Part shown: piece after piece, positions 54,353-63,945 of the stretch | Position numbering within the stretch: position 1 is the stretch's first letter | Layout of the letters: each line of letters starts with the position of its first letter | Position numbers and translations under genes: made by a program | Notes under the pieces: generated by a model | What the model saw: only the letters and a program-made list of their open reading frames with translations | Told to the model about the DNA's origin: nothing | Database searches by the model: none | From: Pseudomonas sp. ANT_H4 | GTDB lineage: Bacteria; Pseudomonadota; Gammaproteobacteria; Pseudomonadales; Pseudomonadaceae | NCBI RefSeq assembly: GCF_008369295.1 | Contig: NZ_VOBG01000007.1 | Location: 229,413 to 293,412 of the forward strand | Direction of reading: 5' to 3' | DNA length: 64,000 nucleotides

Positions 54353-55130
54353 TGGTACTTTTCCAGCGCGCCATCAGCCGGCGCATGGCTTGCCAGACAT
54401 CAGCCTTACGCTGTGGCTCTTCCATTAATAATTCCAGGCCCGGCAGGGCCCAGACTGAACCGAGGCCTTCGACCTGCAGTTCGCGGTACCAGGACTCGGC
54501 ATTGGCCTCGCCGGCAAAACGCACGGCTGGCAGGCCGATCAGCCACAGGCAGACGCAAGGTTCGTCTTCCAGGCGGGCCGAGACAAAGCCTTGGACAAAA
54601 TCCCGTGCTGCTTCCGGGCCTTGGTCCATAGTGCCTCGTACCAGCAGCGGCCAGCGCACCGGTTCGCCGACGATCTGCGGGCTGTCCGGCAGGCCGGCGG
54701 CGCGTAGCATGTCCTTGAGCAGCAGATACGCCGGGTCGCGCGTTTGGAAGCGCTCGCCGGTGGGCAACTCCACCAGCACCAGGCAGCGTCCAGCCCTTAG
54801 CAACTGCAGGGAAAAACGCGGCGGTAGCACCACCGGGGCCTTGACCACGGGGGCTGCCTGCTCTGCAATCGCCGGTTTGGCAACGGGCGACCGACGCGGT
54901 ACTTCGACCTTGACCCGCTCTGTCGGCCGAACAACCGCTTCAACCGCAGGTTTGACCACCGCTACAGGCGAAGCCGCTTCCTCGCCAGACGACTCGAAAG
55001 GCTCGTAAGGTTCCAGCGCTTGCAACAGCTCGGGCCGCGAAGGCGCGGCAAAGGGCAATTCGGTGCGTGGCAGCCAGTTGACCACCTGCATGGCGGTCAA
55101 GTAAGCGCGACGTCGGGACTCGATAAGCAA
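54345..55130 (-). CDS. holD: DNA polymerase III psi subunit, pseudomonad type
   Basis: A 261-residue protein corresponding in place to P. aeruginosa PA4679, which was shown to be the divergent psi subunit of the pseudomonad replicase. The N-terminus RAYLTAMQVVNWLPRTELPFAAPSR resembles the chi-binding start of E. coli psi (a short Leu/Trp/Arg segment). A Pro/Val/Lys-rich linker follows (about residues 45-105), then the psi-like globular part. It is almost twice as long as E. coli psi. Databases sometimes mislabel it TonB-like because of the linker. The operon with rimI is conserved with E. coli. Confidence 0.8.
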   Translation of the reverse strand: MLIESRRRAYLTAMQVVNWLPRTELPFAAPSRPELLQALEPYEPFESSGEEAASPVAVVKPAVEAVVRPTERVKVEVPRRSPVAKPAIAEQAAPVVKAPVVLPPRFSLQLLRAGRCLVLVELPTGERFQTRDPAYLLLKDMLRAAGLPDSPQIVGEPVRWPLLVRGTMDQGPEAARDFVQGFVSARLEDEPCVCLWLIGLPAVRFAGEANAESWYRELQVEGLGSVWALPGLELLMEEPQRKADVWQAMRRLMARWKSTNE

Positions 55131-55158
55131 AGGTCGGCCACTTGTGGATAACTAAAGA

Positions 55159-56598
55159 ATGGGGATTCTACCGCCCTTCGACGATGATCGCCCACCGTTG
55201 ATGCGTTTAAAGCCCATCCAGGAGCACCCTGACCGGCTGTGGATAAATCCCATCTTGGATGCAGTACAATCGCTGCTTTTAATCGCCAACCAGCCGGCCA
55301 TTCCGATGATCGAACCCAAGCGCGTCTTGCGCGCCCTCGCCGAACACTGGGCCCTGCTTGAGCCTCTGTGCGAACACTTCGACCAAGGCACCCTGAGCCT
55401 CGCCGAACTGCGCGCGCAACTGGCCGCCCAACAACTGGACAGCACGCCCCAGGACATCACCAGCCTGCTGGACGTGTGGATTCGCCTGGATATCCTGGTG
55501 CCTGTCGCCAAGAGCCCGAACCGTTTCGAGCTCAACGCGCAGATCCACGACTTCCTCGCCTATCTTCGCAAGGAGCACCGGCTAGGCCTGTGCCTGGAAA
55601 TCGAAGCCTACCTGCGCCACCTTGAGCGCCTGGCCGGTTATATCCAGGACGCCTTCGACATCCGTGACGGCCACGACCTGGCCCGGCAGCTGCGGTTGCT
55701 GGACATGCGCGTGCGCGACGTGCTGAAAAAGCTCGCCAACGACGAACAGGCCCTCGCCGCCGTGGCCGATCGAGCCAAAACCAGCGACCGGCAGATCCCG
55801 TTGCGCCAGCGTTACGCCGAAGTCCTGGCGACCTGGGACGAATACGTAGAACCGATGATCCAGCTGGTGAACGCCGACGGCGCCTTCGAACAAGGCGTGC
55901 GCAAGGTGGAAAACGTGCTGCTGCGCATGCTCACTGAGCAGCAGCGCCTCGGCCACCTGGTGGATGATGACATGCTGCTGCGCACCCACGCGCGCATCCT
56001 CGAAATGCAAACCAGCGCCCAACTGACCTTGCGTCATGCCCGCGAATTACTGCTGCCGCTGCGCGAAGAGGCCCGCCGGCACAACGCCGTGACCCGTGGC
56101 GCCGCGCTGGCCTTGTCGGCGATTCGCCGCAAGGGCCTGGACGCGGTGCCGCAAGCGGCGATGCCAATGTTTACCCGGCCGCAAAGCACCTTTCTCGGCA
56201 GTGCCAGCCAGGTCGAGGCTTATGTCTACGCCCTGGCGAACTTCGAACCCAAACCTGCGCGCTTCCCCAAGGCACACAAATCCCACAAGGGAGAAGCCCC
56301 TCGCGCACCGCGCACGGTCAAGGAAATGCTGGAGCGTTGCGAAGATGCCCTGCCGATGCCGGACCTGATGACCTGGCTGCTGGAGCAGGAACCGGACGGC
56401 GCGACCGACGAGTTGCTGTACTGGTTCTCACGCCTGTCGCGGGAAAAACGCTTCAAGCGCGAACGTCTGGAACGCCAGGATTACCACACTCACGAGCACC
56501 AGGTCAGCCTGCGCTCATTCGCCCTGCTCCCGGCCACGCCTGACGCCGCCGAGAATTCTGCGAGCACCCCTTATGCAAGTACTCAGCATGCATTTTGA
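55159..56598 (+). CDS. mksF: Condensin kleisin-type subunit MksF
   Basis: A 479-residue MukF-like protein. The N-terminal winged-helix-like part (residues 20-110) and a long helical middle match the kleisin of the Mks condensin. It should bridge the heads of MksB and bind MksE. It is the first gene of mksF-mksE-mksB, which overlap or nearly touch; the stop of this gene lies 26 bases inside mksE. Names MksF and MksB are sometimes exchanged in databases; here MksF means the kleisin, by analogy with MukF. Confidence 0.9.
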   Translation: MGILPPFDDDRPPLMRLKPIQEHPDRLWINPILDAVQSLLLIANQPAIPMIEPKRVLRALAEHWALLEPLCEHFDQGTLSLAELRAQLAAQQLDSTPQDITSLLDVWIRLDILVPVAKSPNRFELNAQIHDFLAYLRKEHRLGLCLEIEAYLRHLERLAGYIQDAFDIRDGHDLARQLRLLDMRVRDVLKKLANDEQALAAVADRAKTSDRQIPLRQRYAEVLATWDEYVEPMIQLVNADGAFEQGVRKVENVLLRMLTEQQRLGHLVDDDMLLRTHARILEMQTSAQLTLRHARELLLPLREEARRHNAVTRGAALALSAIRRKGLDAVPQAAMPMFTRPQSTFLGSASQVEAYVYALANFEPKPARFPKAHKSHKGEAPRAPRTVKEMLERCEDALPMPDLMTWLLEQEPDGATDELLYWFSRLSREKRFKRERLERQDYHTHEHQVSLRSFALLPATPDAAENSASTPYASTQHAF

Positions 56599-57295
56599 TC
56601 TATCCGAACTGTCCCAGCTGGCACCGATCTTTCGCGAGCTGTTCAAGGGTTACCACGTCAGCCGCCGCGACCCGGAGCTGTACGCGCAATTGTCGAACTT
56701 CCAGGACCAGTACCGCACGCTGTTCAAGGCCCTGGGCTTTGAGCTGGTATGCGATACCCGTGGTTTCTATTACTTCGTCCCGGACACCGCCGTCGCCGCC
56801 GCGCAGGTCAACAAGACCGCCCAGCGCCTGGCACTGTTCACCTTCATCATCGTCGAGCACCTGGCCGACCAGGGTCGCGACCCGATTGCCGTGCTCGACG
56901 GTGGCAGCCTGGGCCGCGATGAGCTGCCGTCGTTGCTGGAAAAGTACCGCGACCTGTTTATCCAGGCCGAAGTGCAGACCCAGGAAGAGCTGGAAGAAAA
57001 AATCATGCGCCGCATGACACAGCTCGGTTTCGCCAGTGAAGAGAACGGTATCTACCGCTTCCTGCCGCCGATGCATCGATTCCTCGATGTGTGCCTGTCC
57101 GTACAGCAGGACCGCGATTTGGCGGCCAGCTTGCATAGCGTGTTGCCGTTGCCGGCTCCGGTGTTGATCGATGAGGACAACGACGAAAAATTGCTGAAGA
57201 CCAATGATCCGCTGGACCTTAGTGACTTCACCGACGACAGCGAAGAAGACGCCATGGCCCGCGCCATTGCCGAAGAACAGGAGACCGACGCATGA
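56573..57295 (+). CDS. mksE: Condensin subunit MksE
   Basis: A 240-residue MukE/KITE-like protein with tandem winged helices (residues 1-185) and an acidic C-terminal tail (DEDNDEKLL, DDSEEDAMA). It dimerises on the kleisin and modulates DNA loading. It overlaps mksF by 26 bases and mksB by 4 (ATGA), so the three subunits are translationally coupled. An ATG at 56588 is an alternative start five codons later. Confidence 0.9.
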   Translation: MQVLSMHFDLSELSQLAPIFRELFKGYHVSRRDPELYAQLSNFQDQYRTLFKALGFELVCDTRGFYYFVPDTAVAAAQVNKTAQRLALFTFIIVEHLADQGRDPIAVLDGGSLGRDELPSLLEKYRDLFIQAEVQTQEELEEKIMRRMTQLGFASEENGIYRFLPPMHRFLDVCLSVQQDRDLAASLHSVLPLPAPVLIDEDNDEKLLKTNDPLDLSDFTDDSEEDAMARAIAEEQETDA

Positions 57296-60132
57296 GCAAG
57301 GAACGCTACGGCATTCGCCGCTTCGCCCTCTTGAATACCGCCGGTTACAGCCTGGGCTTGTTCCCGCTGGAAGAGCCGCTGTCGGTGTATGGCGCGAACA
57401 ACCTGGGTAAATCGGCTTCGATCAACGCCTTGCAGTTCCCGATCCTGGCGCGCATGTCGGACATGAGTTTCGGCAAGTACACCCTGGAGCAATCCCGGCG
57501 TTTCTACTTTGCTACCGACACCAGCTACATCCTGGTGGAAGTGGCACTACCGCACGGCCCGCATGTGATCGGCGTGGTCGGTCGCGGCCCGGGGGGTGGT
57601 TTCGGTCACCAGTTCTTTGCCTACGCCGGCAAGCTGGACCTGGCCCACTACCAGAAAAACGATACTTGCCTACGGCAGAAAGAGCTGTTCACCAACCTTG
57701 AGCGTGAAGGCTTGAAAGCCTATGAACTCAAGCCCGATGAGCTGCGCCGTTTGCTGGTGGGTGGTCACACCTCTATTGCGCTGGACCTGACGCTGATCCC
57801 GCTGCGCTCTACCAGCGAGCAGAGCCTGAAGACCTTCCGCGCGTTGTTTATCAACCTGCTGCATATGCGCGAAATCACTGCGGCCAAGCTTAAGCAACTG
57901 TTCCTCGATGCCTTCGAACACAGCTTGCGCTCTGGCAGTGTCGATTACATCGCAGCGTGTGAAGAAGCTTTCCGTGATGTAAGACGCATGGAGCAGGACT
58001 ACAACGCCCTGGTGACTGCTGGCCCTCTCGTCGAAGCCTTGGCCAATGGCGTGAAGCACCGCGATATTCTGCGTGGCAAGCTGCACCGCCTGTCGCCACT
58101 GCTGGATTCGTTGCTGGGCACTTGGTCGGACTACGCCGGTGCACGCAAGGAAGAACTGACGATCCAGGCCGAGCACTACCGCAACGAACAAGATTCGCTG
58201 CAGAACGACCAGCGCGGCGGCACCCAGGAACTGATGCGCCTGGAGCGGGAAATCAGCGGTATTCAGCGTTGGCTGGGTGAGTTGTCGGTGCTCAAGCATC
58301 GCTTTGCCCTGGTGGATGACGTCAAGGTGCTGGAGCAGCAACTGCTCGCGGCCAAGGATGCTCACGATGAGCTGGCGGGGGCCCTGGCGCAGTCGCGCCA
58401 GTTCAGCGCCGAGGACCTGGATGAGCGTCTGCGGGACCTGGAAAAACGCCTGAAGTCGGTCAAGCAACAACTCGATCACGCCGACAACAACAGCTACGCC
58501 AAACTGCGGGAAGAATTCTCCCAGCAGGACGTCGAGCGCCTGATGCGGCTGTTCAACAGCTCGTTGTTCAGCTTGCCATTGGGTGAACATGGCATTGCCC
58601 TGGACGACGACGGTCAGTGGGTCAAATCCCTGGAGCTGATCCTCGATGGATTCAAGGGCGAGCGCTTTGAAGTGCCAGGGCTGTCCATCGACATCTCGCA
58701 CATCGAGCCGCCGGCGTTGCAGGCCCTGGCTGACCGCGCAGCATTGCGCGACCAGAAAGAGCGTCTGGAAAAAGAACTCAAGCAACTGAAAACCCAGCAA
58801 GCCGTGGCCTCCGACCGCGCGGCGAGCAAGACCCAGACCGAGGCACTGTACCAGCAGGTGCTGGATGCGCAGAAAGCCTTGGAAGACTTCCGCCGCGCGC
58901 AAACCCTGAGCGCCGAGGAAGGCGAGAAGCTGGAAAACCTGGCGCAGATGGAAGCGGCGCAAGACGAACTGAAACGCTCCAGCGATGCCTTTACCGAACG
59001 CGTCCAGCAACTGTCGGCCAAGCTGCAACTGGTGGGGCGCCAGATCGGTGACATGGAAGCCAAGCAGCGCACGCTGGATGACGCCTTGCGTCGTCGTCAG
59101 CTGTTGCCAGCGGACTTGCCGTTTGGCACGCCGTTTATGGACCCGGTCGACGACTCCATGGATAACTTGCTGGCGCTGCTCAATGACTACCAGGATAGCT
59201 GGCAGGGTTTGCTGCGCGGCGATGGCCAGATCGAAGCGCTGTACGCCCAGGTGCGCCTCAAGGGCGTGGCCAAATTCGACAGTGAGGATGACGTTGAGCG
59301 TCGTCTACATCTGCTGATCAACGCTTACGCACACCGTACCGACGAAGCCCTGACTCTGGGCAAGGCGCGACGTGCTGCGGTCACCGATATCGCGCGAACC
59401 CTGCGCAATATCCGCAGCGACTACGACAGCCTTGAGCACCAGTTGGCGCTGTTCAACCGCGAGATCAACAAGCGCCAGGTCTCCAACCTGCAAAGCTTCC
59501 GCATCGTGCTGGCGCCGAACAAGGAAGCCCTCAAGCATATCGACCAGATCATCCACAGTGCCGGTCAGTATGAAGAAGGCGAAACCCTGTCGGTGTTCGA
59601 CTTGAGCCAGAGCGCCGAGCAGGACAACAAGAACGAAGAGGCCAAGGAATACCTGGCACGCCTGGTAGCCGCCAACCATAACCAGCTAGGCCTCAAGGAT
59701 CTGTTTGAGCTGGCATTTGAGATCACCAAGGTCAACGGTCAGCCGGTGATTCACACCGACATCGATGGCGCCGCCTCCAACGGCACCACCATGACCATCA
59801 AGGCGCTGACCAACATGTACTTGTTGCTGCACTTGATGGACCGCGATCAGGCCGGGCGCGTGCGCTTGCCGTATTACCTCGATGAGGCAGCAGACATAGA
59901 CGAGAAGAACCAGGCGGCGCTGCTGGAAACAAGCTTGCAGCTGGGCTTCGTGCCGATTCTGGCCAGTGTGAAGCCGCAGGTTTCCGCCCAGGTGGCCATT
60001 GACCTGGAAGGCGGCAGCGGGCCGAACGGGATCTACATTGATGAGGCGGACTGGAAGTACATTCGCCGTCACGACGCAGTGAAGGCGACAGTGAATGTGC
60101 AGGCGGACGAGCCGGAGTTGGATGAGGTCTGA
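57292..60132 (+). CDS. mksB: Condensin SMC-like ATPase MksB
   Basis: A 946-residue SMC-type ATPase, about two thirds the length of MukB because the coiled coils are shorter. Walker A GANNLGKS is at residues 34-41. Two coiled-coil arms (about 300-400 and 470-620, then back) flank a hinge. The C-terminal head carries the signature-like TMTIKALTNMYLLLHLMDRD and Walker B LPYYLDEAADID (about residues 861-872). It is followed by a terminator and the convergent pqiB-like gene; no MksG/JetD nuclease gene is attached. Confidence 0.94.
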   Translation: MSKERYGIRRFALLNTAGYSLGLFPLEEPLSVYGANNLGKSASINALQFPILARMSDMSFGKYTLEQSRRFYFATDTSYILVEVALPHGPHVIGVVGRGPGGGFGHQFFAYAGKLDLAHYQKNDTCLRQKELFTNLEREGLKAYELKPDELRRLLVGGHTSIALDLTLIPLRSTSEQSLKTFRALFINLLHMREITAAKLKQLFLDAFEHSLRSGSVDYIAACEEAFRDVRRMEQDYNALVTAGPLVEALANGVKHRDILRGKLHRLSPLLDSLLGTWSDYAGARKEELTIQAEHYRNEQDSLQNDQRGGTQELMRLEREISGIQRWLGELSVLKHRFALVDDVKVLEQQLLAAKDAHDELAGALAQSRQFSAEDLDERLRDLEKRLKSVKQQLDHADNNSYAKLREEFSQQDVERLMRLFNSSLFSLPLGEHGIALDDDGQWVKSLELILDGFKGERFEVPGLSIDISHIEPPALQALADRAALRDQKERLEKELKQLKTQQAVASDRAASKTQTEALYQQVLDAQKALEDFRRAQTLSAEEGEKLENLAQMEAAQDELKRSSDAFTERVQQLSAKLQLVGRQIGDMEAKQRTLDDALRRRQLLPADLPFGTPFMDPVDDSMDNLLALLNDYQDSWQGLLRGDGQIEALYAQVRLKGVAKFDSEDDVERRLHLLINAYAHRTDEALTLGKARRAAVTDIARTLRNIRSDYDSLEHQLALFNREINKRQVSNLQSFRIVLAPNKEALKHIDQIIHSAGQYEEGETLSVFDLSQSAEQDNKNEEAKEYLARLVAANHNQLGLKDLFELAFEITKVNGQPVIHTDIDGAASNGTTMTIKALTNMYLLLHLMDRDQAGRVRLPYYLDEAADIDEKNQAALLETSLQLGFVPILASVKPQVSAQVAIDLEGGSGPNGIYIDEADWKYIRRHDAVKATVNVQADEPELDEV

Positions 60133-60149
60133 TTGGCTGCACTGAAAGC

Positions 60150-60187
60150 AAAAAAGGCCGAGATCCAATGGATCGCGGCCTTTTTTA
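60150..60187. terminator. Bidirectional terminator between mksB and the MCE gene
   Basis: AAAAAAGGCCG-AGATCC pairs with GGATC-GCGGCCTTTTTT around AATG. The A run on one side and T run on the other suit both converging genes. Confidence 0.88.
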
Positions 60188-60198
60188 TGGGTTCGGGT

Positions 60199-62502
60199 TT
60201 ATTTACCCAGAGGAATCTTCGGCGCCCAGATTAGCCACTCGTCTTCGAACTTGTCGAACAACGGGAAGGTCTGCTCGGGACGTGCGGCATTGCCCATGCG
60301 CTCACCATCTGGCGTGGCAAAGGCGATGCCGCCCTGGATCAGGGTCTCCAGGGACTCGGTGCGTACCGTCGCGCCCTTGAACAGGCCGAAGTCGACACCG
60401 AAGCCGCTGCTGTTCCAGAACCGACTGCCTGTGCGTACCAGTGGGGCGTACTTGGGTTCGATCAAGATATGGATCAGCACGCGGTCAGCGGTCTGTCCCA
60501 GCTCGTAACCGGTGACCTTGCCCACGGTGACTTCACGGTAGGTCACCGGCACACCGACTTTCAACGATCCACGGCGGGCAGCACTGAGCACCAGGCTCAA
60601 GCCGGCTTCCTGTTGGGTAGCCTCAGGCGGTTGGGCCAAGGCGACAAAGCTCTTTTGTGGGCCAGCGCTTTTCGCCGCAGGTTGCACCTCGATGTACTGG
60701 CCCGTCACCAGGGTTTCCAGATTGGACGTCTTCATCAAGCTCAATTCAGGCTTGACCACCCAGAACTGGCTGCCAACGCGAGCAATACGTTCCGGCACTT
60801 CGGTGATACGTGCGCTGAGCATCACGGACTGCATATCGGCGCTCAGGTCGACGCTTTCAATCTTGCCCACGTCCAAACCCTTGAAGCGAACCGGCGTGCC
60901 ACTGCGCAAACCATCGGCACGGTCAACCTTGATGGTCACCAGCGTGCCCTTTTGATTGGCAGCTTCGTGATCCGGGAACAGGCGGAAACGTGGTATGCGC
61001 TTTTTCAGGGGTACGTTCTGCTCTGGCGTCTCGAAGGCGATACCGCCGGCCATCAGACTCTGCAAGGATTCACTCTTGACTTGGATGCCGCCGGTCAGAC
61101 CGCCAGTGAGCGTTACGCCGCTGGCATTCCAGAAGCGGGTAGAACCGTTGACCAGGCCTTCGTATTCCTTCTCGATATGGATACCGATCACCAGTTGCTT
61201 GCGCTTGCGGGAGAATTGATAGCTCTGTACCGAACCGACCTTGACCTGCTTGTAGAGAATCGGACTGCCAACCTCCAGGGAGCCAAGGCTGTCGGTGAAC
61301 AGCACCATGTGCAAGCCTGGGGAACGCAGGTCCAACGGGGGGGCCTTGGGCCGGGCCTCGAACTCACGCTGGGGGGCAGTGCCTTTATCGCCGGGGCGGA
61401 TGGCGATGTAGTTACCCTTTACCAGAGCTTCCAGACCGGTAATGCCGGCCAGGGAAATGGAGGGTTTGACCACCCAGAATTGGGTGCCCTGGACCAGATA
61501 GTCTTCGGCCAATGGATCGAGGGTCAGTTCGGCGCTGGCGCTGGACAGGTCTGGATCGACCTTCAAGGTCTTCAAGCTGCCGACCTGAATGCCTTTGTAC
61601 ATCACAGGTGTACGGCCGGCCTGCAGGCCTTCGAAGTCGCTGAGTTTGACCTTGACCCGGATACCTGCGGCCGCGGCGTCAAAGTCTTCGTACAGCCGGA
61701 ACGGCAGGCTTGGATCGGTGGGTGGGCTGTCCTTGCGGTTCTCAGGAGTGGCGAAGGCGATACCGCCGGCGACGATGCTGGCCAGGGATTCGCTGCGCAC
61801 TTTGACCCCGGACAGGTTGGCATCAATGCTGATGCCACTGGCGTTCCAGAAGCGCGTATGTTTACGCACCAGATTGGCGTAGGTTGGCTCGATGTAGACT
61901 TTGACCTCAACGGTACTCTGGTCTTCGGAGAGCAGGTAACTTTTGACCTGGCCCACCTGGATCTGTTTGTAGAACACTGGGCTGCCCCGGTTAAGCGAAC
62001 CGAGGCGTTCGGCCTTGATGGTCAGGTGCAGGCCGGGCTTGGCATCCGATAGTGGAGGCTCTTCGGAAAGCGCCTTGAACTTGCGCGAAGACTCTCCATC
62101 GCCGGGGCTGGCAGCAATGTAATTACCCGAGACCAGTGTCTCCAGGCCGGTAATTCCGGCCAGGCTGACGCTGGGTTTGACCAGCCAGAAGCGGGTGTTG
62201 GTCTTGAGGTATTGCTCCACGTCCTTGTTCATCTCGATGGTAGCAATCACCCCGCGATTATTGCCTTCATCATCGAGGGCCAGGGTTTTGACCTTGCCCA
62301 CAGACATACCTTTGTAGACCACTTCGGTCTTGTTGGCCTGGATACCTTCGCCGCTTTCAAAACGAACCTGGATCTCGATGCCCGTCTGGTTATAAGCGCG
62401 CCATCCCAGCCAGCCGCCGATCACCAGTGCAATCAGGGGCAGCACCCAAATAGCCGACCAGTTCGAAGCTGGGCGGGTTTTAGCCTTAGGCAAATCAGTC
62501 AT
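60199..62502 (-). CDS. Six-MCE-domain lipid transport protein (PqiB/LetB type)
   Basis: A 767-residue protein with one N-terminal membrane helix (WSAIWVLPLIALVIGGWLGW, about residues 15-34) and six MCE (MlaD-like) domains in the periplasm, counted from the repeated TRFW(V/N)... and GNYIA..PGD elements. MCE repeats stack into tubes that carry lipids between the membranes. E. coli PqiB has three and LetB seven, so this one is intermediate. It overlaps the preceding PqiA-domain gene by 8 bases and is the last gene of a three-gene operon. Confidence 0.9.
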   Translation of the reverse strand: MTDLPKAKTRPASNWSAIWVLPLIALVIGGWLGWRAYNQTGIEIQVRFESGEGIQANKTEVVYKGMSVGKVKTLALDDEGNNRGVIATIEMNKDVEQYLKTNTRFWLVKPSVSLAGITGLETLVSGNYIAASPGDGESSRKFKALSEEPPLSDAKPGLHLTIKAERLGSLNRGSPVFYKQIQVGQVKSYLLSEDQSTVEVKVYIEPTYANLVRKHTRFWNASGISIDANLSGVKVRSESLASIVAGGIAFATPENRKDSPPTDPSLPFRLYEDFDAAAAGIRVKVKLSDFEGLQAGRTPVMYKGIQVGSLKTLKVDPDLSSASAELTLDPLAEDYLVQGTQFWVVKPSISLAGITGLEALVKGNYIAIRPGDKGTAPQREFEARPKAPPLDLRSPGLHMVLFTDSLGSLEVGSPILYKQVKVGSVQSYQFSRKRKQLVIGIHIEKEYEGLVNGSTRFWNASGVTLTGGLTGGIQVKSESLQSLMAGGIAFETPEQNVPLKKRIPRFRLFPDHEAANQKGTLVTIKVDRADGLRSGTPVRFKGLDVGKIESVDLSADMQSVMLSARITEVPERIARVGSQFWVVKPELSLMKTSNLETLVTGQYIEVQPAAKSAGPQKSFVALAQPPEATQQEAGLSLVLSAARRGSLKVGVPVTYREVTVGKVTGYELGQTADRVLIHILIEPKYAPLVRTGSRFWNSSGFGVDFGLFKGATVRTESLETLIQGGIAFATPDGERMGNAARPEQTFPLFDKFEDEWLIWAPKIPLGK

Positions 62503-63124
62503 GGTCGTCGTCCGACTCCGTGTTATCCCAAATCAGTCGGGGATCGAAAGTTACTGCGGCAAGCATCGTCAAAATCACCACACTGGAGAAAGCCACAGCG
62601 CCGAGATTAGCCTCGACACTGGCAAGTCGCCCAAAATTTACGACCGCCACCAGGATGGCGATCACGAAGATATCCAGCATGGACCAGCGGCCAATGAATT
62701 CGATAAAGCGGTACATGATAATGCGTTGTCGCGCAGAAAGCGGCTGATGGCGTTGCACCGAGAACAACAGCAAAGCGATACCCACCAGTTTGAACGTTGG
62801 CACCAGGATACTGGCAATAAAGACTACGGCCGCGATAGGGAACATCCCATGCTGCACCAATTGGATCACCCCGGACATGATGGTGCTCGGATCGCCCTGC
62901 CCCAGGGAGCTGACGGTCATGATCGGCAGCAGGTTGGCGGGGATGTACAAAATGGCCGCAGTGATCAATAAGGCCCAAGTACGCATCAGGCTGTTCGGAC
63001 GACGAGCGTGGACCAATGCACCGCAACGGCTGCAGGTTTGCTCGTCAGTGTCCGGGTCTTGCTTGTTCAGCTCGTGGCATTCGGTACAAATCAGAATGCC
63101 CGCATCAATCGCCCGCATGAGCAT
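62495..63124 (-). CDS. PqiA-domain membrane protein 2
   Basis: A 209-residue protein with a zinc-ribbon-like start (ICTECHELN and TCSRCGALVHARRPNS) and four membrane helices (about residues 48-70, 97-120, 140-160 and 171-190). This corresponds to one of the two PqiA domains that are joined in LetA/PqiA of E. coli. It should form the inner-membrane partner of the MCE protein together with the next gene upstream. It overlaps that gene by 20 bases. Confidence 0.9.
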   Translation of the reverse strand: MLMRAIDAGILICTECHELNKQDPDTDEQTCSRCGALVHARRPNSLMRTWALLITAAILYIPANLLPIMTVSSLGQGDPSTIMSGVIQLVQHGMFPIAAVVFIASILVPTFKLVGIALLLFSVQRHQPLSARQRIIMYRFIEFIGRWSMLDIFVIAILVAVVNFGRLASVEANLGAVAFSSVVILTMLAAVTFDPRLIWDNTESDDDHD

Positions 63125-63764
63125 CCTCTCCTGACAACGCCTGCCAGATCTGGTGAGGTGACATCACCACCTCCAGCAGCACCTGGACCATTAACAGACC
63201 GACAAAACAGGCCAAACCCAAGCCTACGGTGATGGAAGCCATATCGGCCAGCTTTACGATTGCCACCAGCACACCCATCAGGTAGACCTCAAGCATTCCC
63301 CAGTCCCGCAAATGGTGATAAATGCGATAGAACAGCAAGCCGTAGCTGCGGCCGACGTTCCAACGAATGCTCAGCAATACCGCCAATTGGCAGATGAGTT
63401 TGAGCAATGGAATGCCCATGCTGCAGAGGAAAACCACCACGGCGACGCCTTGCATCCCGGTGTTGAATAGGGCGACAACGCCGCTCCACACAGTGTCCTG
63501 CGAGGACTGCCCGAGTAGATTGAGCTGCATGATGGGTAAAAAGTTCGCAGGGATGTACAACAGCAGCGCCGCGATCACCAAGGCGAGGCTACGCTCGACG
63601 ACATTGTGCCGATGGGCGTACAGCTCATAACCACAACGCGGGCATAAGGCTTTTTCACCACGGGCAAGCTCTGGCTTGCGCATCAGCAAGTCACACTCAT
63701 GGCATGCCACCAGGTCGTCCAGCGATAAGTCTGACACCTTGAGGGTATCAACCGGATCCGGCAT
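63105..63764 (-). CDS. PqiA-domain membrane protein 1
   Basis: A 219-residue protein with an N-terminal zinc ribbon (CHECDLLM and CPRCGYELYAHRHN) and four membrane helices, the first PqiA domain. Together with the adjacent gene it is equivalent to a single E. coli LetA/PqiA polypeptide split in two. It is the first gene of the operon; the promoter is in 63765-63900. Confidence 0.9.
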   Translation of the reverse strand: MPDPVDTLKVSDLSLDDLVACHECDLLMRKPELARGEKALCPRCGYELYAHRHNVVERSLALVIAALLLYIPANFLPIMQLNLLGQSSQDTVWSGVVALFNTGMQGVAVVVFLCSMGIPLLKLICQLAVLLSIRWNVGRSYGLLFYRIYHHLRDWGMLEVYLMGVLVAIVKLADMASITVGLGLACFVGLLMVQVLLEVVMSPHQIWQALSGEDAHAGD

Positions 63765-63905
63765 ATAGGGCTCGAACTCTAAAAAGGTTAGGTGCCTATT
63801 CTAGTGTTCTGCTTCAGAAATAACTGTGCAAATTTGTCGGGGCTTCAACTCTAGGGTCGAGCTTGCTCCCGGCGCGCTCGCTCATACTTTTCCATCGCCC
63901 AAAAC

Positions 63906-63937
63906 AAAACCCCATCTGCTTTCGCAAATGGGGTTTC
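63906..63937 (-). terminator. Terminator of the rRNA operon
   Basis: On the minus strand AAACCCCATTT pairs with AGATGGGGTTT around GCGAAAGC, and the 3' side is followed by TGTTTT. It lies just beyond the 5S rRNA gene. Confidence 0.88.
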
Positions 63938-63945
63938 GGAATTTA

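Noticed and set aside
60469..62052. 527-residue plus-strand open frame opposite the MCE protein gene
   Set aside because: Its apparent internal repeats only mirror the MCE repeats on the coding strand.
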